Assembly (NCBI GenBank): GCA_030744435.1
Contig: JASLQO010000020.1
Coordinates: forward strand, 62,001 to 126,000
Source: JASLQO01 sp002327525
GTDB lineage: Bacteria > Pseudomonadota > Gammaproteobacteria > Pseudomonadales > Azotimanducaceae
Reading direction: 5' to 3'
Length of the DNA stretch: 64,000 bases
The notes under the pieces: generated by a model
What the model was told of the DNA's origin: nothing
The model's input: only the letters and a program-made list of their open reading frames with translations
Database searches by the model: none
Part shown: positions 31,973-40,935 of the stretch, one piece after another
Layout of the letters: each line of letters opens with the position of its first letter
Position numbering within the stretch: position 1 is the first letter of the stretch
Made by a program: the position numbers and the translations under genes

Positions 31973-34357
31973 TTAGAACAAGTGTGCCACTACATCATCG
32001 AAGTTTGCGACAAAATGTACCGTGATGCCGGTCAGAATATGTTCGGGTAGCTCATCGACATCGCGTCGGTTCGCCTCCGGCAGAAGCACCTGGCGGAACT
32101 TCTGCCTCTTAGCGGCGATGAGCTTCTCGCGGATGCCGCCGACCGGATAGACTTTGCCCGTGAGCGTCAATTCACCTGTCATAGTAAACCCGCGTCGCGG
32201 CGGTTTGTCCACGGCTAGTGACAACAGGGCGGCAGCCATGGTGATACCCGCACTTGGCCCGTCCTTGGGTGTCGCACCGGCGGGGACGTGGAGGTGCAGA
32301 TTGGCCTGGGAGAAAAAATCTGAATCTGCTGCGTGGCGAGTGGCATTACCTGCGACGTAGCTGTAGGCGATGTTGGCCGATTCCTTCATGACGCTACCGA
32401 GCTGGCCGGTCAGTTTCATTCCGGGATTGCGGTCGTGTACTTTGGTGGCCTCCACCGGAAGCGTGGTGCCGCCGAGAGTGGTCCAGGCGAGTCCCGTGAC
32501 GACGCCGATGCCCGTCTGCAAGGGTTCCTTTACGTAGGGAGGCGGCCCCAGATACTCCGGAATGTCCTCGGGAGTCACCTTCACCGGGGTGTCTGCACCT
32601 TTGAGAATCTGCAGGGCGGCCTTGCGCACCAGTGTCGCGAGGGCGTTGTCGAGGCGTCTGACACCTACTTCGCGTGAGTAACCTTCTACGACGTTGCGCA
32701 GGGCTTTCGCATTCAGCCTGAGGCTGTTGCGAGTCAGACCGGCGCGCTTCAGCTGGCGGGGTAGCAGGTGTTTCCTGGCGATTGCGATCTTTTCACGGTC
32801 GAGATAGCCACCCAGCCGGATGAGCTCCATGCGATCCAGCAGTGGGGCTGGGATGGTGTCGAGCTGGTTGGCCGTACAGATGAACAACACCCTGGATAAA
32901 TCGACATTCGTATCCAGATAATGATCGTGAAAGGCGCTGTTCTGCTCCGGGTCGAGAACCTCGAGGAGGGCCGAAGCCGGGTCTCCCTGATAAGAGGCAC
33001 CGATCTTGTCCACCTCGTCGAGCATAATCACCGGATTGGAAACCCCGGTATCCTTCAGCGCCTGGATGAGTTTGCCGGGGAGAGCGCCTATGTAGGTTCG
33101 CCGGTGCCCCTTGATCTCCGCTTCGTCGCGCATCCCGCCTACGGAAAAGCGGTAGAACTGCCGGCCGAGTGCCTCGGCCACGGATCGCCCCAACGAGGTC
33201 TTGCCAACGCCGGGAGGGCCCACGAGACAGACGATAGAACCGGCAACGTCGCCTTTCATTATGCCGAGGCCGATGAACTCGATGATGCGTTCTTTGACTT
33301 CATCCAGGCCCTCGTGGTGCGTGTCCAGCACCTTCGCGGCTGCCTCGATGTCGGTGCAATCCACGCTGGTAACGCCCCAGGGCAGGGTGGTGAGCCAGTC
33401 GAGATAGTTGCGGGTCACGCCGTATTCCGGTGATCCGAGTTCGAGTAGTCGCAGCTTGTTCAGCTCCTCGTCGATTTTCGCCTGTGCGGTTGCCGGGACC
33501 TTTTTTCCTTCGAGCCGGGCGCTGAATTCGTCGGCTTCGGCCGTTTTGTCATCCTTGGTGATGCCGAGCTCTTTCTGAATGAACTTCAGTTGCTCGCGCA
33601 GAAACGCTTCGCGTTGATGGGTCTGGATTTCCGCCTCGACATGCTCCCGGATGTCCATCTGCGCCTTCGCGATCTGCACTTCGCGGTGCAGCAGTTCCAG
33701 CACCTTCTCCATGCGCGAAAGCAGCGGGAGGGTTTCCAGCACCTCTTGCAGGGATTCCTTGGATGCGGTCGTGAGGGCCGCCGCGAAGTCGGCCAGCAGC
33801 GACGGCTCGTTCGGGTTGGAGCGGGCGAGGAAGATCTTGAGTTCTTCACCGAACAGGGGATTGAGGGGAATGAGTTCCTTGATGGTGTTGATGATCGCGA
33901 CGGCGTATGCCTTCTCTTCGGACGCATCCGTCGGCGCGGGCTGATGCAGGTAGCGAACGCCGGCGTGCAGGGGCATTTCCGCCGAGATCCAGCGTCGCAC
34001 GCGAAAGCGCTGCAGGCCTTCCAGCAGTATCTGAATCTGCCCTTCGGCCTGATTGACTCGGTGTATGCGACAAGCCGTGCCGATGTCATAGAGGTCATCG
34101 GCGTTGGGCATGTCCTGCGGTCTGTCGCGCGCGGCGATCAGGCCGACGACATTGTTGTCACGTTCCTTGACAGCCTGCAGGGTTGGCAGCCAGGCATCTG
34201 CGCTCATCAGCAAGGGGATGGCCTGTCCGGGAAAGAATGGTCGGCTCTCCTGAGGCAGTATGTGCAGGTTGGCGGGCAACACCTCTGAGGGCAGAACGAC
34301 ACTCCTGCCAGGCGAGCCATCGGGCAGAATGATCTCTCCTTCCTGATCGATATCCAC
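31973..34357 (-). CDS. lon: Lon protease (endopeptidase La)
   Basis: The ATP-dependent protease that degrades misfolded and regulatory proteins. Layout: N-terminal LON domain (~10-205), coiled-coil region (~205-300), AAA+ domain with Walker A GPPGVGKTSLG (~380) and Walker B VIMLDEVDKIG, and the C-terminal protease domain with Ser702 in KDGPSAG and Lys745 in REKLIAAK. 794 residues, normal for LonA. The start is GTG (MDIDQEGEI) after GGGGG. A strong sigma-32-type promoter lies 30-58 bp upstream. Confidence 0.97.
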   Translation of the reverse strand: MDIDQEGEIILPDGSPGRSVVLPSEVLPANLHILPQESRPFFPGQAIPLLMSADAWLPTLQAVKERDNNVVGLIAARDRPQDMPNADDLYDIGTACRIHRVNQAEGQIQILLEGLQRFRVRRWISAEMPLHAGVRYLHQPAPTDASEEKAYAVAIINTIKELIPLNPLFGEELKIFLARSNPNEPSLLADFAAALTTASKESLQEVLETLPLLSRMEKVLELLHREVQIAKAQMDIREHVEAEIQTHQREAFLREQLKFIQKELGITKDDKTAEADEFSARLEGKKVPATAQAKIDEELNKLRLLELGSPEYGVTRNYLDWLTTLPWGVTSVDCTDIEAAAKVLDTHHEGLDEVKERIIEFIGLGIMKGDVAGSIVCLVGPPGVGKTSLGRSVAEALGRQFYRFSVGGMRDEAEIKGHRRTYIGALPGKLIQALKDTGVSNPVIMLDEVDKIGASYQGDPASALLEVLDPEQNSAFHDHYLDTNVDLSRVLFICTANQLDTIPAPLLDRMELIRLGGYLDREKIAIARKHLLPRQLKRAGLTRNSLRLNAKALRNVVEGYSREVGVRRLDNALATLVRKAALQILKGADTPVKVTPEDIPEYLGPPPYVKEPLQTGIGVVTGLAWTTLGGTTLPVEATKVHDRNPGMKLTGQLGSVMKESANIAYSYVAGNATRHAADSDFFSQANLHLHVPAGATPKDGPSAGITMAAALLSLAVDKPPRRGFTMTGELTLTGKVYPVGGIREKLIAAKRQKFRQVLLPEANRRDVDELPEHILTGITVHFVANFDDVVAHLF

Positions 34358-34387
34358 GCAACCCCCGAAACAAACAACGCTCCGAGG

Positions 34388-34415
34388 ATGATGGGGGCGA
34401 TTGAGTCGATTTCAA
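34388..34415 (-). promoter_or_regulatory. Sigma-32-type promoter of lon
   Basis: On the minus strand TTGAAA (34415-34410), a 13-base spacer, then CCCCATCAT (34396-34388): a near-perfect heat-shock consensus (CTTGAAA-N13-17-CCCCATNT). It predicts transcription starting about 25 bases before the GTG of lon. Confidence 0.65.
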
Positions 34416-34479
34416 CGCGCGGCAGTGACGTTAGCCGTGACCAGGGTGTGTGTCCTACGCAGAACCCTCCCGAGGAGCG

Positions 34480-35493
34480 CTAGTCAATACCCAGCTTGAG
34501 TGTGTCGATCAGGCTCTGCAAAGTCGCCAGGTGGTGAGTTCGCCACATCGCTTCAGCCTGTGGTGTGTCTTCGCCGTTCTGCTCCAGCTGATCGAGTTCC
34601 ACTCGCAATGCGTCCCGCTGGGCACGCAGGTCGGCGAGGCGAGCAACCAGGTCGGCCTTGTCGAACATGATGCGTTCAAGGTCCGCCGGGTCATCCTGCG
34701 CGGTTGCGGACGCCTCCGGGATAAAGCTCACATCCGTTGGTATCTGACGCTGATTCATGAATGCCGGAGAGACGATCTCGACTCCGGCCTTGTGGAGGGC
34801 GTCGAGTACACGGCCCCGCAGCTGGGTGCGCTTACTCACCAGATTTCGCACGTCCTCGAGGAATCCGGACACACGATAGCCGACAGACGTATCCCCGAGT
34901 TCGGTGATCTGAACGAACGGATCACCCAGCTCGCAGGAAGCGGCTGCCCGTTTCAGCGCTTGCGTGGCACGGGTCCGGTTTACGTCGTATCCAAGAGAAA
35001 CGTCGGCTGAGACGATCGTGCCTGAGCTGCGCACTACCTTCACGGGTTGCGCCATCAAATAGAGATTCGGCAGCGTGACCAGGTCGCGGTCCTCGCTCTG
35101 GATTTCCGTGTGCAGCAGCGCTTTCTCGGTGACGCGGCCGAAGTGTTCGCCGACACGGATGAAGTCGCCATGGGCGAAGCTCGATACGGCACGCAGCATC
35201 AGCCCGGCCATCACGTTGCTCACGAAGGTCGTGGAGGCGAGAGCGATCACGGCGGTGATGACGAGCCCGAACAGGGATATCAGCTGTCCGGTAAGTTCGC
35301 TCGGCAGAGGCAGCGCTACTACTAGGACGATCATCGCGATGAGAATGGTCATCACGATGGCGAGCTGGCGGTAGATGCTGGCATTGGGTGTGTTGGCGAA
35401 GGTGCGGGTGAGAATCCATACCAGCAGCGTGGCACCGAGCAGCGTTATCACCGCGGGGGCACCCCACTGGAGCAGTGAGTCGAGGGATATCAT
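34480..35493 (-). CDS. Mechanosensitive ion channel, MscS family
   Basis: A small-conductance tension-gated channel. Three N-terminal membrane segments (~10-100) precede the pore helix and beta domain: ALASTTFVSNVMAGLMLRAV (Gly/Ala-rich TM3), then FAHGDFIRVGEHFGRVTEKALLHTEIQSEDRDLVTLPN, the usual MscS middle domain. The C-terminal cage (~165-260) is followed by an extra coiled-coil tail (KADLVARLADLRAQRDALRVELDQLEQ, ~285-315). The frame opens at 35580, but MISLDSLLQWGAP at 35493 is the natural start. It diverges from the thrS leader 95 bp away. Confidence 0.9.
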   Translation of the reverse strand: MISLDSLLQWGAPAVITLLGATLLVWILTRTFANTPNASIYRQLAIVMTILIAMIVLVVALPLPSELTGQLISLFGLVITAVIALASTTFVSNVMAGLMLRAVSSFAHGDFIRVGEHFGRVTEKALLHTEIQSEDRDLVTLPNLYLMAQPVKVVRSSGTIVSADVSLGYDVNRTRATQALKRAAASCELGDPFVQITELGDTSVGYRVSGFLEDVRNLVSKRTQLRGRVLDALHKAGVEIVSPAFMNQRQIPTDVSFIPEASATAQDDPADLERIMFDKADLVARLADLRAQRDALRVELDQLEQNGEDTPQAEAMWRTHHLATLQSLIDTLKLGID

Positions 35494-35588
35494 GGCCCAA
35501 GTGTAGGTCAAAACGGCATCAAACTCTGTCAGTTGTGAGAAACAATACGCTGGCGCGCCCAACCTCCCTTCGACTATCATTGCGCACC

Positions 35589-35660
35589 ATGAATTCGAGC
35601 CACGCCCTTCAGACGATGACGACCACTACTACCGGAACCACTGGTAGGCGGGTCGTCTGA
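35589..35660 (+). CDS. Threonine-rich leader peptide of thrS (attenuator peptide)
   Basis: A 23-codon ORF, MNSSHALQTMTTTTTGTTGRR then VV, with eight Thr, five of them consecutive (ACG ACC ACT ACT ACC) plus two more after a Gly. Such a density of one amino acid just upstream of its own tRNA synthetase, followed by an intrinsic terminator before the structural gene, is the hallmark of ribosome-mediated attenuation. It ends 108 bp before thrS. I see no clear ribosome site in front of the ATG, which is the main weakness. Confidence 0.75.
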   Translation: MNSSHALQTMTTTTTGTTGRRVV

Positions 35661-35743
35661 GCGTTTGAAAAGCGCGTGAGCAATAAGGGTGGCCTGAGAC
35701 GGTCGCCCGGGCACGAAACCCCGACGACCGTTCGGGGTTTTTT
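35618..35743 (+). promoter_or_regulatory. Transcription attenuator of thrS
   Basis: Segment 1 GACGACC (35618-35624) lies within the Thr codons; segment 2 GGTCGTC (35651-35657) covers the last leader codons and can pair with it or with the same GACGACC repeated at 35723-35729. ACGGTCG (35699-35705) can pair with CGACCGT (35725-35731). These targets fall in the terminator loop and the top two base pairs of its stem, so competition is plausible but needs folding. Inferred logic: stalling at Thr codons frees segment 2; normal translation lets the terminator form. Confidence 0.6.
35716..35743 (+). terminator. Intrinsic terminator in the thrS leader
   Basis: AAACCCCGA (35716-35724), a seven-base loop, and TCGGGGTTT (35732-35740) form a perfect 9-bp stem followed directly by a T-run (six T, then G, then four T). 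It stands after the leader peptide and 26 bp before the first possible thrS start, so it must be bypassed for thrS expression. Confidence 0.85.
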
Positions 35744-35768
35744 GTTTTCGAGCCAACAAAAGAGGCTC

Positions 35769-37652
35769 ATGGTGGAAAAGAAGATGGCACACTCAGAACA
35801 CAGCAGCGAAGTGGAGGGCTCGAACGAGCTCTACCGTATCCGACATTCACTTGCGCATGTGCTCGCACAGGCGGTGATGGAGTTGAGGCCTGGGTCCACC
35901 CTCGGTTTCGGTCCGCCGATTGCCGACGGTTTTTACTACGACTTCATCCTCTCGGAGCCGCTCACGGAAGACGATTTTCCGGAGCTCGAGCGACGCATGA
36001 AGAAGATCCTCAAGAAAGGGCAGAAGTTCTACCGGGAAGATCTCGACACCGCGGACGCGATGGCGCGGCTCGAAGAGATGGGCGAGCCCTACAAGCGGGA
36101 GTACGGGGAAGAACTGGTCGCGAAACACGAACTCGAAGGCCTGTCGTTCTACCGCAATGGCCCGTTTCTCGACATGTGCGAGGGTCCGCACGTCGAAACG
36201 ACCAAGGACATCCCGCGCGATGCATTCAAACTGCGCAGCGTAGCTGGTGCCTATTGGCGCGGAGACTCCGACAACGTGATGATGACCCGCATATACGCGT
36301 GGGCGTTTTCTAGCCGGGAAACTTTCGAAGAGCATATTGCCCGCTGGGAGGACGCGCAGGCACGGGACCACAAGAAACTCGGGCGCGAGCTGGGTATCTA
36401 CGCCATCGACAGCGACATCGGTCGAGGGCTGCCGTTGTGGTTGCCAAACGGTACGGTGATCCGGGACGAACTCGAAAACCTGGCGAAGGAGCTCGAGTTC
36501 AAAGCCGGCTATCAGCGTGTCGCGACACCGCACCTCGCGAAAGAGGACTTCTATTACATGACGGGCCACCTGCCGTATTACGCGGATGACATGTATCCGT
36601 CGCTGGAAGTCGTGGAAAGCGGTGAGGGCGGCGCCGGACAGGAGGTTGGGGTGGTCAAGGAAGCCTATCGGTTGCGTCCGATGAACTGCCCCCACCATCA
36701 CAAGGTGTTCGCGGCGCAGCCGCGAAGCTACCGCGATCTTCCGCTGCGCCTGGCCGAATATGGCCAGGTGTACAGATGGGAAGACTCGGGCGGCGTCAGC
36801 GGCCTGCTGCGTGTGCGCGGCATGTGCATGAACGATGCGCACATCTACTGTACGGAGGAGCAGATCAAGGACGAGTTCAAGGCCGTGATGGGCATGTATC
36901 GCGATGCCTATAGTATTCTGGGCCTCAACGACTACAGTGTACGCCTGTCCCGGTGGGACCCGGAAGACCCGAAGGGTAAGGACAAGTACGTTGATAATCC
37001 GCAGGCCTGGGCGCACTCGGAACGCATCCTCACCGAGGTACTCGACGAACTCGGCATGGACTATGTAGACGGTTCGGGCGAAGCGGCGTTCTACGGCCCG
37101 AAGATCGACTTCCAGTTCATGACGGTCACCGGGCGTGAGGAGTCAGTCTCCACGGTGCAACTCGACTTTGCACAACCCGACCGCGTCGGACTCGCCTACG
37201 TCGGCGCCGATGGACAGGAGCACGTACCTTTCTGCATCCACCGGGCGCCGTTGAGTACGCACGAGCGCATGGTCGCATTTCTCATAGAGCATTTCGCAGG
37301 TGCGTTTCCCACCTGGCTTGCTCCCTTGCAGGTGCAGCTGATCACGGTATCTGAGCACTTTGACGACTATGCGCAGGAAATCGTCGAACGTTTGCGCAGC
37401 GGTTTCGTGCGTGCTGAGCTCGCACCGTCAAACGACACGGTGCCGAAGAAGATACGTCAGGGTACGACCCAGAAGATTCCTAACCTGGTCATCGTCGGTG
37501 AGCGTGAAAAGGCCGATCGAACCGTTACCTTGCGGCGCTACGGTCACGCCAAGCAACATACGATGCCGCTCGCCGTTTTCGAAGAGACGCTCGCGCGTAC
37601 GATTATCGATCGCTCACTAACCTTCTATCTGCCCGAGGAATTGTCCGAGTAG
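35769..37652 (+). CDS. thrS: Threonyl-tRNA synthetase lacking the N-terminal TGS domain
   Basis: Charges tRNA-Thr with threonine. After ~20 residues the protein goes straight into the editing domain (LYRIRHSLAHVLAQAVME with HxxxH, and FLDMCEGPHV with its Cys-x-x-x-His), then the class II core: motif 1 region VATPHLAKEDFYYMTGH, zinc ligands in RPMNCPHHHKVF, motif 2 VYRWEDSGGVSGLLRVRGM, motif 3 HRAPLSTHERMVAFLIEHF, and the anticodon-binding domain (~520-627). Most bacterial enzymes have ~60 more N-terminal residues forming a TGS domain; none is found here. ATG 35784 is an equally possible start (MAHSEHSSEV). Transcribed behind the Thr attenuator. Confidence 0.95.
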   Translation: MVEKKMAHSEHSSEVEGSNELYRIRHSLAHVLAQAVMELRPGSTLGFGPPIADGFYYDFILSEPLTEDDFPELERRMKKILKKGQKFYREDLDTADAMARLEEMGEPYKREYGEELVAKHELEGLSFYRNGPFLDMCEGPHVETTKDIPRDAFKLRSVAGAYWRGDSDNVMMTRIYAWAFSSRETFEEHIARWEDAQARDHKKLGRELGIYAIDSDIGRGLPLWLPNGTVIRDELENLAKELEFKAGYQRVATPHLAKEDFYYMTGHLPYYADDMYPSLEVVESGEGGAGQEVGVVKEAYRLRPMNCPHHHKVFAAQPRSYRDLPLRLAEYGQVYRWEDSGGVSGLLRVRGMCMNDAHIYCTEEQIKDEFKAVMGMYRDAYSILGLNDYSVRLSRWDPEDPKGKDKYVDNPQAWAHSERILTEVLDELGMDYVDGSGEAAFYGPKIDFQFMTVTGREESVSTVQLDFAQPDRVGLAYVGADGQEHVPFCIHRAPLSTHERMVAFLIEHFAGAFPTWLAPLQVQLITVSEHFDDYAQEIVERLRSGFVRAELAPSNDTVPKKIRQGTTQKIPNLVIVGEREKADRTVTLRRYGHAKQHTMPLAVFEETLARTIIDRSLTFYLPEELSE

Positions 37653-37664
37653 CGTCCGGGGTTT

Positions 37665-39836
37665 CTACTGAACCACTGTCCCCGAGTTCAACACGCCCTC
37701 CACGGCGGCAAACTGGCGGGACAGTGTGATGTAGTCGATGAGGATCTGACCGGTCTCCTCGATCATGGCGTCTTCATCGGCCACGGCGTCGTCTTCTTCC
37801 TCCTCGGCGGCAACCTCGTGATCGAGATCGTCCAGGCTTTCCAGGGGTTGCTCGCCCTTGGCGCTGCGCAGAGCGTTTTCCAAGGCCAGTCGCCAGGCAT
37901 CCTCGGCCGCCTTCTCCTGGTTGCGAACCTCCTCTGACAACGACAGGTGCGTCTTCAAGCTGTTCTCTTTGCTCTTCTGTGACAACGCACGCATGTAGAT
38001 GAAGTCGGGGTTGTCGACCACCCGCTGTTCGTGCAGTCGCGTGAGATCGCCCAGAACGTTGTGTATGTCATTTGAGCGTGGGTACACCGCGGATGTGATG
38101 ACGTCCCAGGGCAGCGCATCATCCAGGCTGCTCTCGCCGATGCGATCGATGTCGTACAGTTCCGGAAAGGTGATGTCCGGCAGGATGCCCTGGTGCTGAG
38201 TGGACTGACCCGACACCCGGTAGAACTTGGCGGCAGTAATCTTCAGCTGTCCGCGATTGAGCGGTATGAGCGTTTGTACGGTGCCCTTGCCGAAAGTCTG
38301 GCTGCCGATGATGATGCCGCGTTCGTAGTCCTGAATCGCACCGGCGAAGATCTCGGAAGCCGATGCTGACAGGCGATTGACCATCACCGCCAGGGGACCA
38401 TCCCAGGCCACGCTGTCGTCGGTATCGGCATAGATGTTGGGCCGCCGGCGTGTGGATTTCACCTGAACGGTAGGGCCGGATTCGATGAACAGCCCAGTGA
38501 GTGAGTCGGCTTCCTGCAATGAACCGCCACCGTTGTTGCGCAAATCCATCACCAGCGCGTCCACACCTTCGGTCTTCAGTTCGTCAATCAGTTTCCGCAC
38601 GTCGCGGGTAGTGCTCTTGTAGTTAGGATTGCCCTTTTGCACCGCCTTGAAATCGACGTAGAAAGTAGGTATGTCGATGACACCGATCTTGTACTCGTTG
38701 CCCCCGCGGTTGAACGTGAGCAGCTTCTTCTGGGCCGCCTGCTCTTCCAACTGCACCGTATTGCGCTCGATCTGCACGATACGTATGGACTGGTCTTCGG
38801 ATTCGGGTGAGGAGATCTCCAGACGCACGACAGAACCCTTCGGGCCGCGGATCAACTCCACGACATCGTCCAGACGCCAGCCGACCACGTCGATCAGAGG
38901 ACCGTTCTCTCCCTGGCCGACGCCCGTAATGCGGTCGGCCGGTTTCACCAATCCTGACTTGTCAGCGGGTCCCGCGGGTACGAGGCGCACAACGGATGTG
39001 TACTCGGCTTCGCTGCGCAGCACCGCACCTATGCCCTCCAGGGAGAGCGACATGTTTATGTTGAAGTTCTGGGAGGTGCGCGGCGAGAAGTACTGGGTAT
39101 GCGGGTCGTAGGTACTCGCGAAGGCATTCACGTACAGTTGAAACGCATCCTCGCTCTTGGTTTGCCGCGACTGCTTCAGACGATTGGTGTAGCGCTTGGT
39201 CAGTAGTTTGTTGATTTCAGAGATTTCCTTACCGTTCAGCTTCATGCTGAGTGCTGCTGCCTTCAGACGCTTGCGCCAGAGGTTGTCGTGCTCCTCTTCG
39301 GTCTTGGGCCAGGCGGCGTTTTCGCGCGTAATCTCGATGTCTTCTTCAATCGTGAAATCGTAGCTCGCGAGTCCCTCGCCAAGCTCCGCGAGCAGATACT
39401 CGAAACGACCAATCAGGCGTTCCTGGTAGGTGTTGAAGATAGTGAAGGCCGGATCGAGATTGCCGCGCTTGAGCGCATCATCGAGCGTGTATCGGTAGTC
39501 TTCGAACCGGGCCACGTCGCTCGCCAGAAAGTAGACTCGCGCACCATCCAGCAGTTCCAGGTACTTTTCGAACACCTGGCTGGAGACGTCGTCATCGAGG
39601 TCTTTGCGCAGATAGTGGCTGTGACGCAACTGTTCGACAATGTTGAGACTGGTGCGTGCGTGCACGTCGAGCGGAGCCAGATTACTCCAATCGACGGCAT
39701 TCTCCGTGCTGGCGATTGTGACGTTCTGAATGGCGCTGGGGTGGGCATTCGGTTGGGGGTCAGCGGACGCCGTCGCGCAGATCACGAGCGCCGCGCAGAG
39801 ACCCACCCTGCTTACGTTCTGAACGATATTCACCAT
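37665..39836 (-). CDS. prc: Tail-specific (C-terminal processing) protease Prc
   Basis: A periplasmic S41A protease that trims or degrades proteins from the C-terminus and controls peptidoglycan hydrolases in relatives. Signal peptide up to ATASA; an N-terminal helical DUF3340-like region (~45-235); a PDZ domain (~245-335: LSLEGIGAVLRSEAEYTSVVRLVPAGPADKSGLV); and the S41 core with Ser in NRLSASASEIFAGAIQDYE and Lys in GSQTFGKGTVQT. The C-terminal tail is unusually acidic (EEEEDDAVADED). 723 residues, a little longer than E. coli Prc. Convergent with thrS, 12 bp between stop codons. Confidence 0.95.
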   Translation of the reverse strand: MVNIVQNVSRVGLCAALVICATASADPQPNAHPSAIQNVTIASTENAVDWSNLAPLDVHARTSLNIVEQLRHSHYLRKDLDDDVSSQVFEKYLELLDGARVYFLASDVARFEDYRYTLDDALKRGNLDPAFTIFNTYQERLIGRFEYLLAELGEGLASYDFTIEEDIEITRENAAWPKTEEEHDNLWRKRLKAAALSMKLNGKEISEINKLLTKRYTNRLKQSRQTKSEDAFQLYVNAFASTYDPHTQYFSPRTSQNFNINMSLSLEGIGAVLRSEAEYTSVVRLVPAGPADKSGLVKPADRITGVGQGENGPLIDVVGWRLDDVVELIRGPKGSVVRLEISSPESEDQSIRIVQIERNTVQLEEQAAQKKLLTFNRGGNEYKIGVIDIPTFYVDFKAVQKGNPNYKSTTRDVRKLIDELKTEGVDALVMDLRNNGGGSLQEADSLTGLFIESGPTVQVKSTRRRPNIYADTDDSVAWDGPLAVMVNRLSASASEIFAGAIQDYERGIIIGSQTFGKGTVQTLIPLNRGQLKITAAKFYRVSGQSTQHQGILPDITFPELYDIDRIGESSLDDALPWDVITSAVYPRSNDIHNVLGDLTRLHEQRVVDNPDFIYMRALSQKSKENSLKTHLSLSEEVRNQEKAAEDAWRLALENALRSAKGEQPLESLDDLDHEVAAEEEEDDAVADEDAMIEETGQILIDYITLSRQFAAVEGVLNSGTVVQ

Positions 39837-40177
39837 GCCTAACCCTTGCCCTTTCGTTTGCCGCTTTTTACCGCTGGATGCCCTGATTGCCGTCCGGTCG
39901 GTCGAGTTTGCGTTTCAGTCCATGGTTCAATCCCGCTAAATCCGGATCCTCGGTCCCGAATCCGAATTCCGACGCCGGATCGGTCCGGCTGCTTTATTAT
40001 CTGTATTATCTGTCAGTCCTGCCCTTTTAGGGGGTCAGACACGTAAAATGCGCGCCGGTTCGCGAGGTTCCCTCGAACCTGCGACTGAGATTAGCCAATA
40101 CCAGCTGGTGGTATGTTCCGAGAATGTAACCCGGTGTTCGGGTTTTGAGCAACCTTGTACCTGTTTTGGAGAAACTG
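39837..40177. other. 341-bp divergent intergenic region between prc and the FKBP gene
   Basis: No gene recognised. It holds an inverted repeat GCCGGA-TCGG-TCCGGC (39974-39989), a tandem pair of ATTATCTGT (39996-40013), and a hairpin AACCCG-N5-CGGGTT (40128-40144) about 33 bp before the FKBP start. The promoters for both genes must lie here but I cannot assign boxes with confidence. Confidence 0.6.
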
Positions 40178-40888
40178 ATGCCAACAACCCGACACCTGGG
40201 CCTGCTGGTGTGTTCCATCTTACTTTTTACCGCCTGCCAGCAGCCGGAAGAGGCGAGTGCCGCAGCTTCTGAAGGAGCGTCTGGCGCCAAATATGAAGGG
40301 GACGTTGCGAAGGCGAGCTACGGGCTGGGCTACGGCCTCGGCCAGCGCCTGCGACAACAGTTCGGCGAAAATATCGATCTGGACATGCTGCTCCAGGGTA
40401 TTCGCCATGCGTCTTCCGGTAGCGAAGCGTTGGTGGCCAGGGACGATTCGACGGCCAGCCTCGAGCGCATCACGACGCAGATGCAGGAAGAGAGTGCGGC
40501 CGCGAATACGGTAACCGGTAAGGCTTTCATGGCCGAAAACGCAACGCGCGAGGACGTGATCTCTCTGCCGTCTGGATTGCAGTACGAAGTGATCACGATG
40601 GGTGATGGCGAGAAGCCCGGCCCAACCGATCGCGTGACCACGCACTACAAAGGAACGCTTATCAACGGCGAAGTGTTCGACAGCTCAGTGGCGCGCGGGC
40701 AGCCGGCTACGTTTCTGCTCAATGGTGTGATCGCCGGTTGGACGGAAGCGCTGCAGCTGATGCCCGTCGGTTCGAAGTGGCGCCTGTTCATACCGCCTGA
40801 TCTCGCCTATGGCGACCGCAACATGGGCTCCATTACGCCCGGTTCGACGCTCATCTTCGAGGTGGAGTTGCTGGAGATAGGCAACTAA
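40178..40888 (+). CDS. FKBP-type peptidyl-prolyl isomerase lipoprotein
   Basis: A FkpA/Mip-like isomerase assisting folding in the envelope. The start MPTTRHLGLLVCSILLFTAC has a lipobox (LFTAC, Cys20), so the protein is membrane-anchored; TTTTGGAG supports the ATG at 40178. A helical dimerisation domain (~40-125, KASYGLGYGLGQRLRQQF) precedes the FKBP fold (~130-236): GLQYEVITMGDGEKPGPTDRVTTHYKGTL, GEVFDSSVARGQPATFLLNGVIAGWTEALQLMPVGSKW and IPPDLAYGDR. 236 residues, normal. Confidence 0.95.
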   Translation: MPTTRHLGLLVCSILLFTACQQPEEASAAASEGASGAKYEGDVAKASYGLGYGLGQRLRQQFGENIDLDMLLQGIRHASSGSEALVARDDSTASLERITTQMQEESAAANTVTGKAFMAENATREDVISLPSGLQYEVITMGDGEKPGPTDRVTTHYKGTLINGEVFDSSVARGQPATFLLNGVIAGWTEALQLMPVGSKWRLFIPPDLAYGDRNMGSITPGSTLIFEVELLEIGN

Positions 40889-40935
40889 TCTGCTAACTGT
40901 TGCCCTCTCCATGGTGTGCGTCGGCTGCAGTCCCG

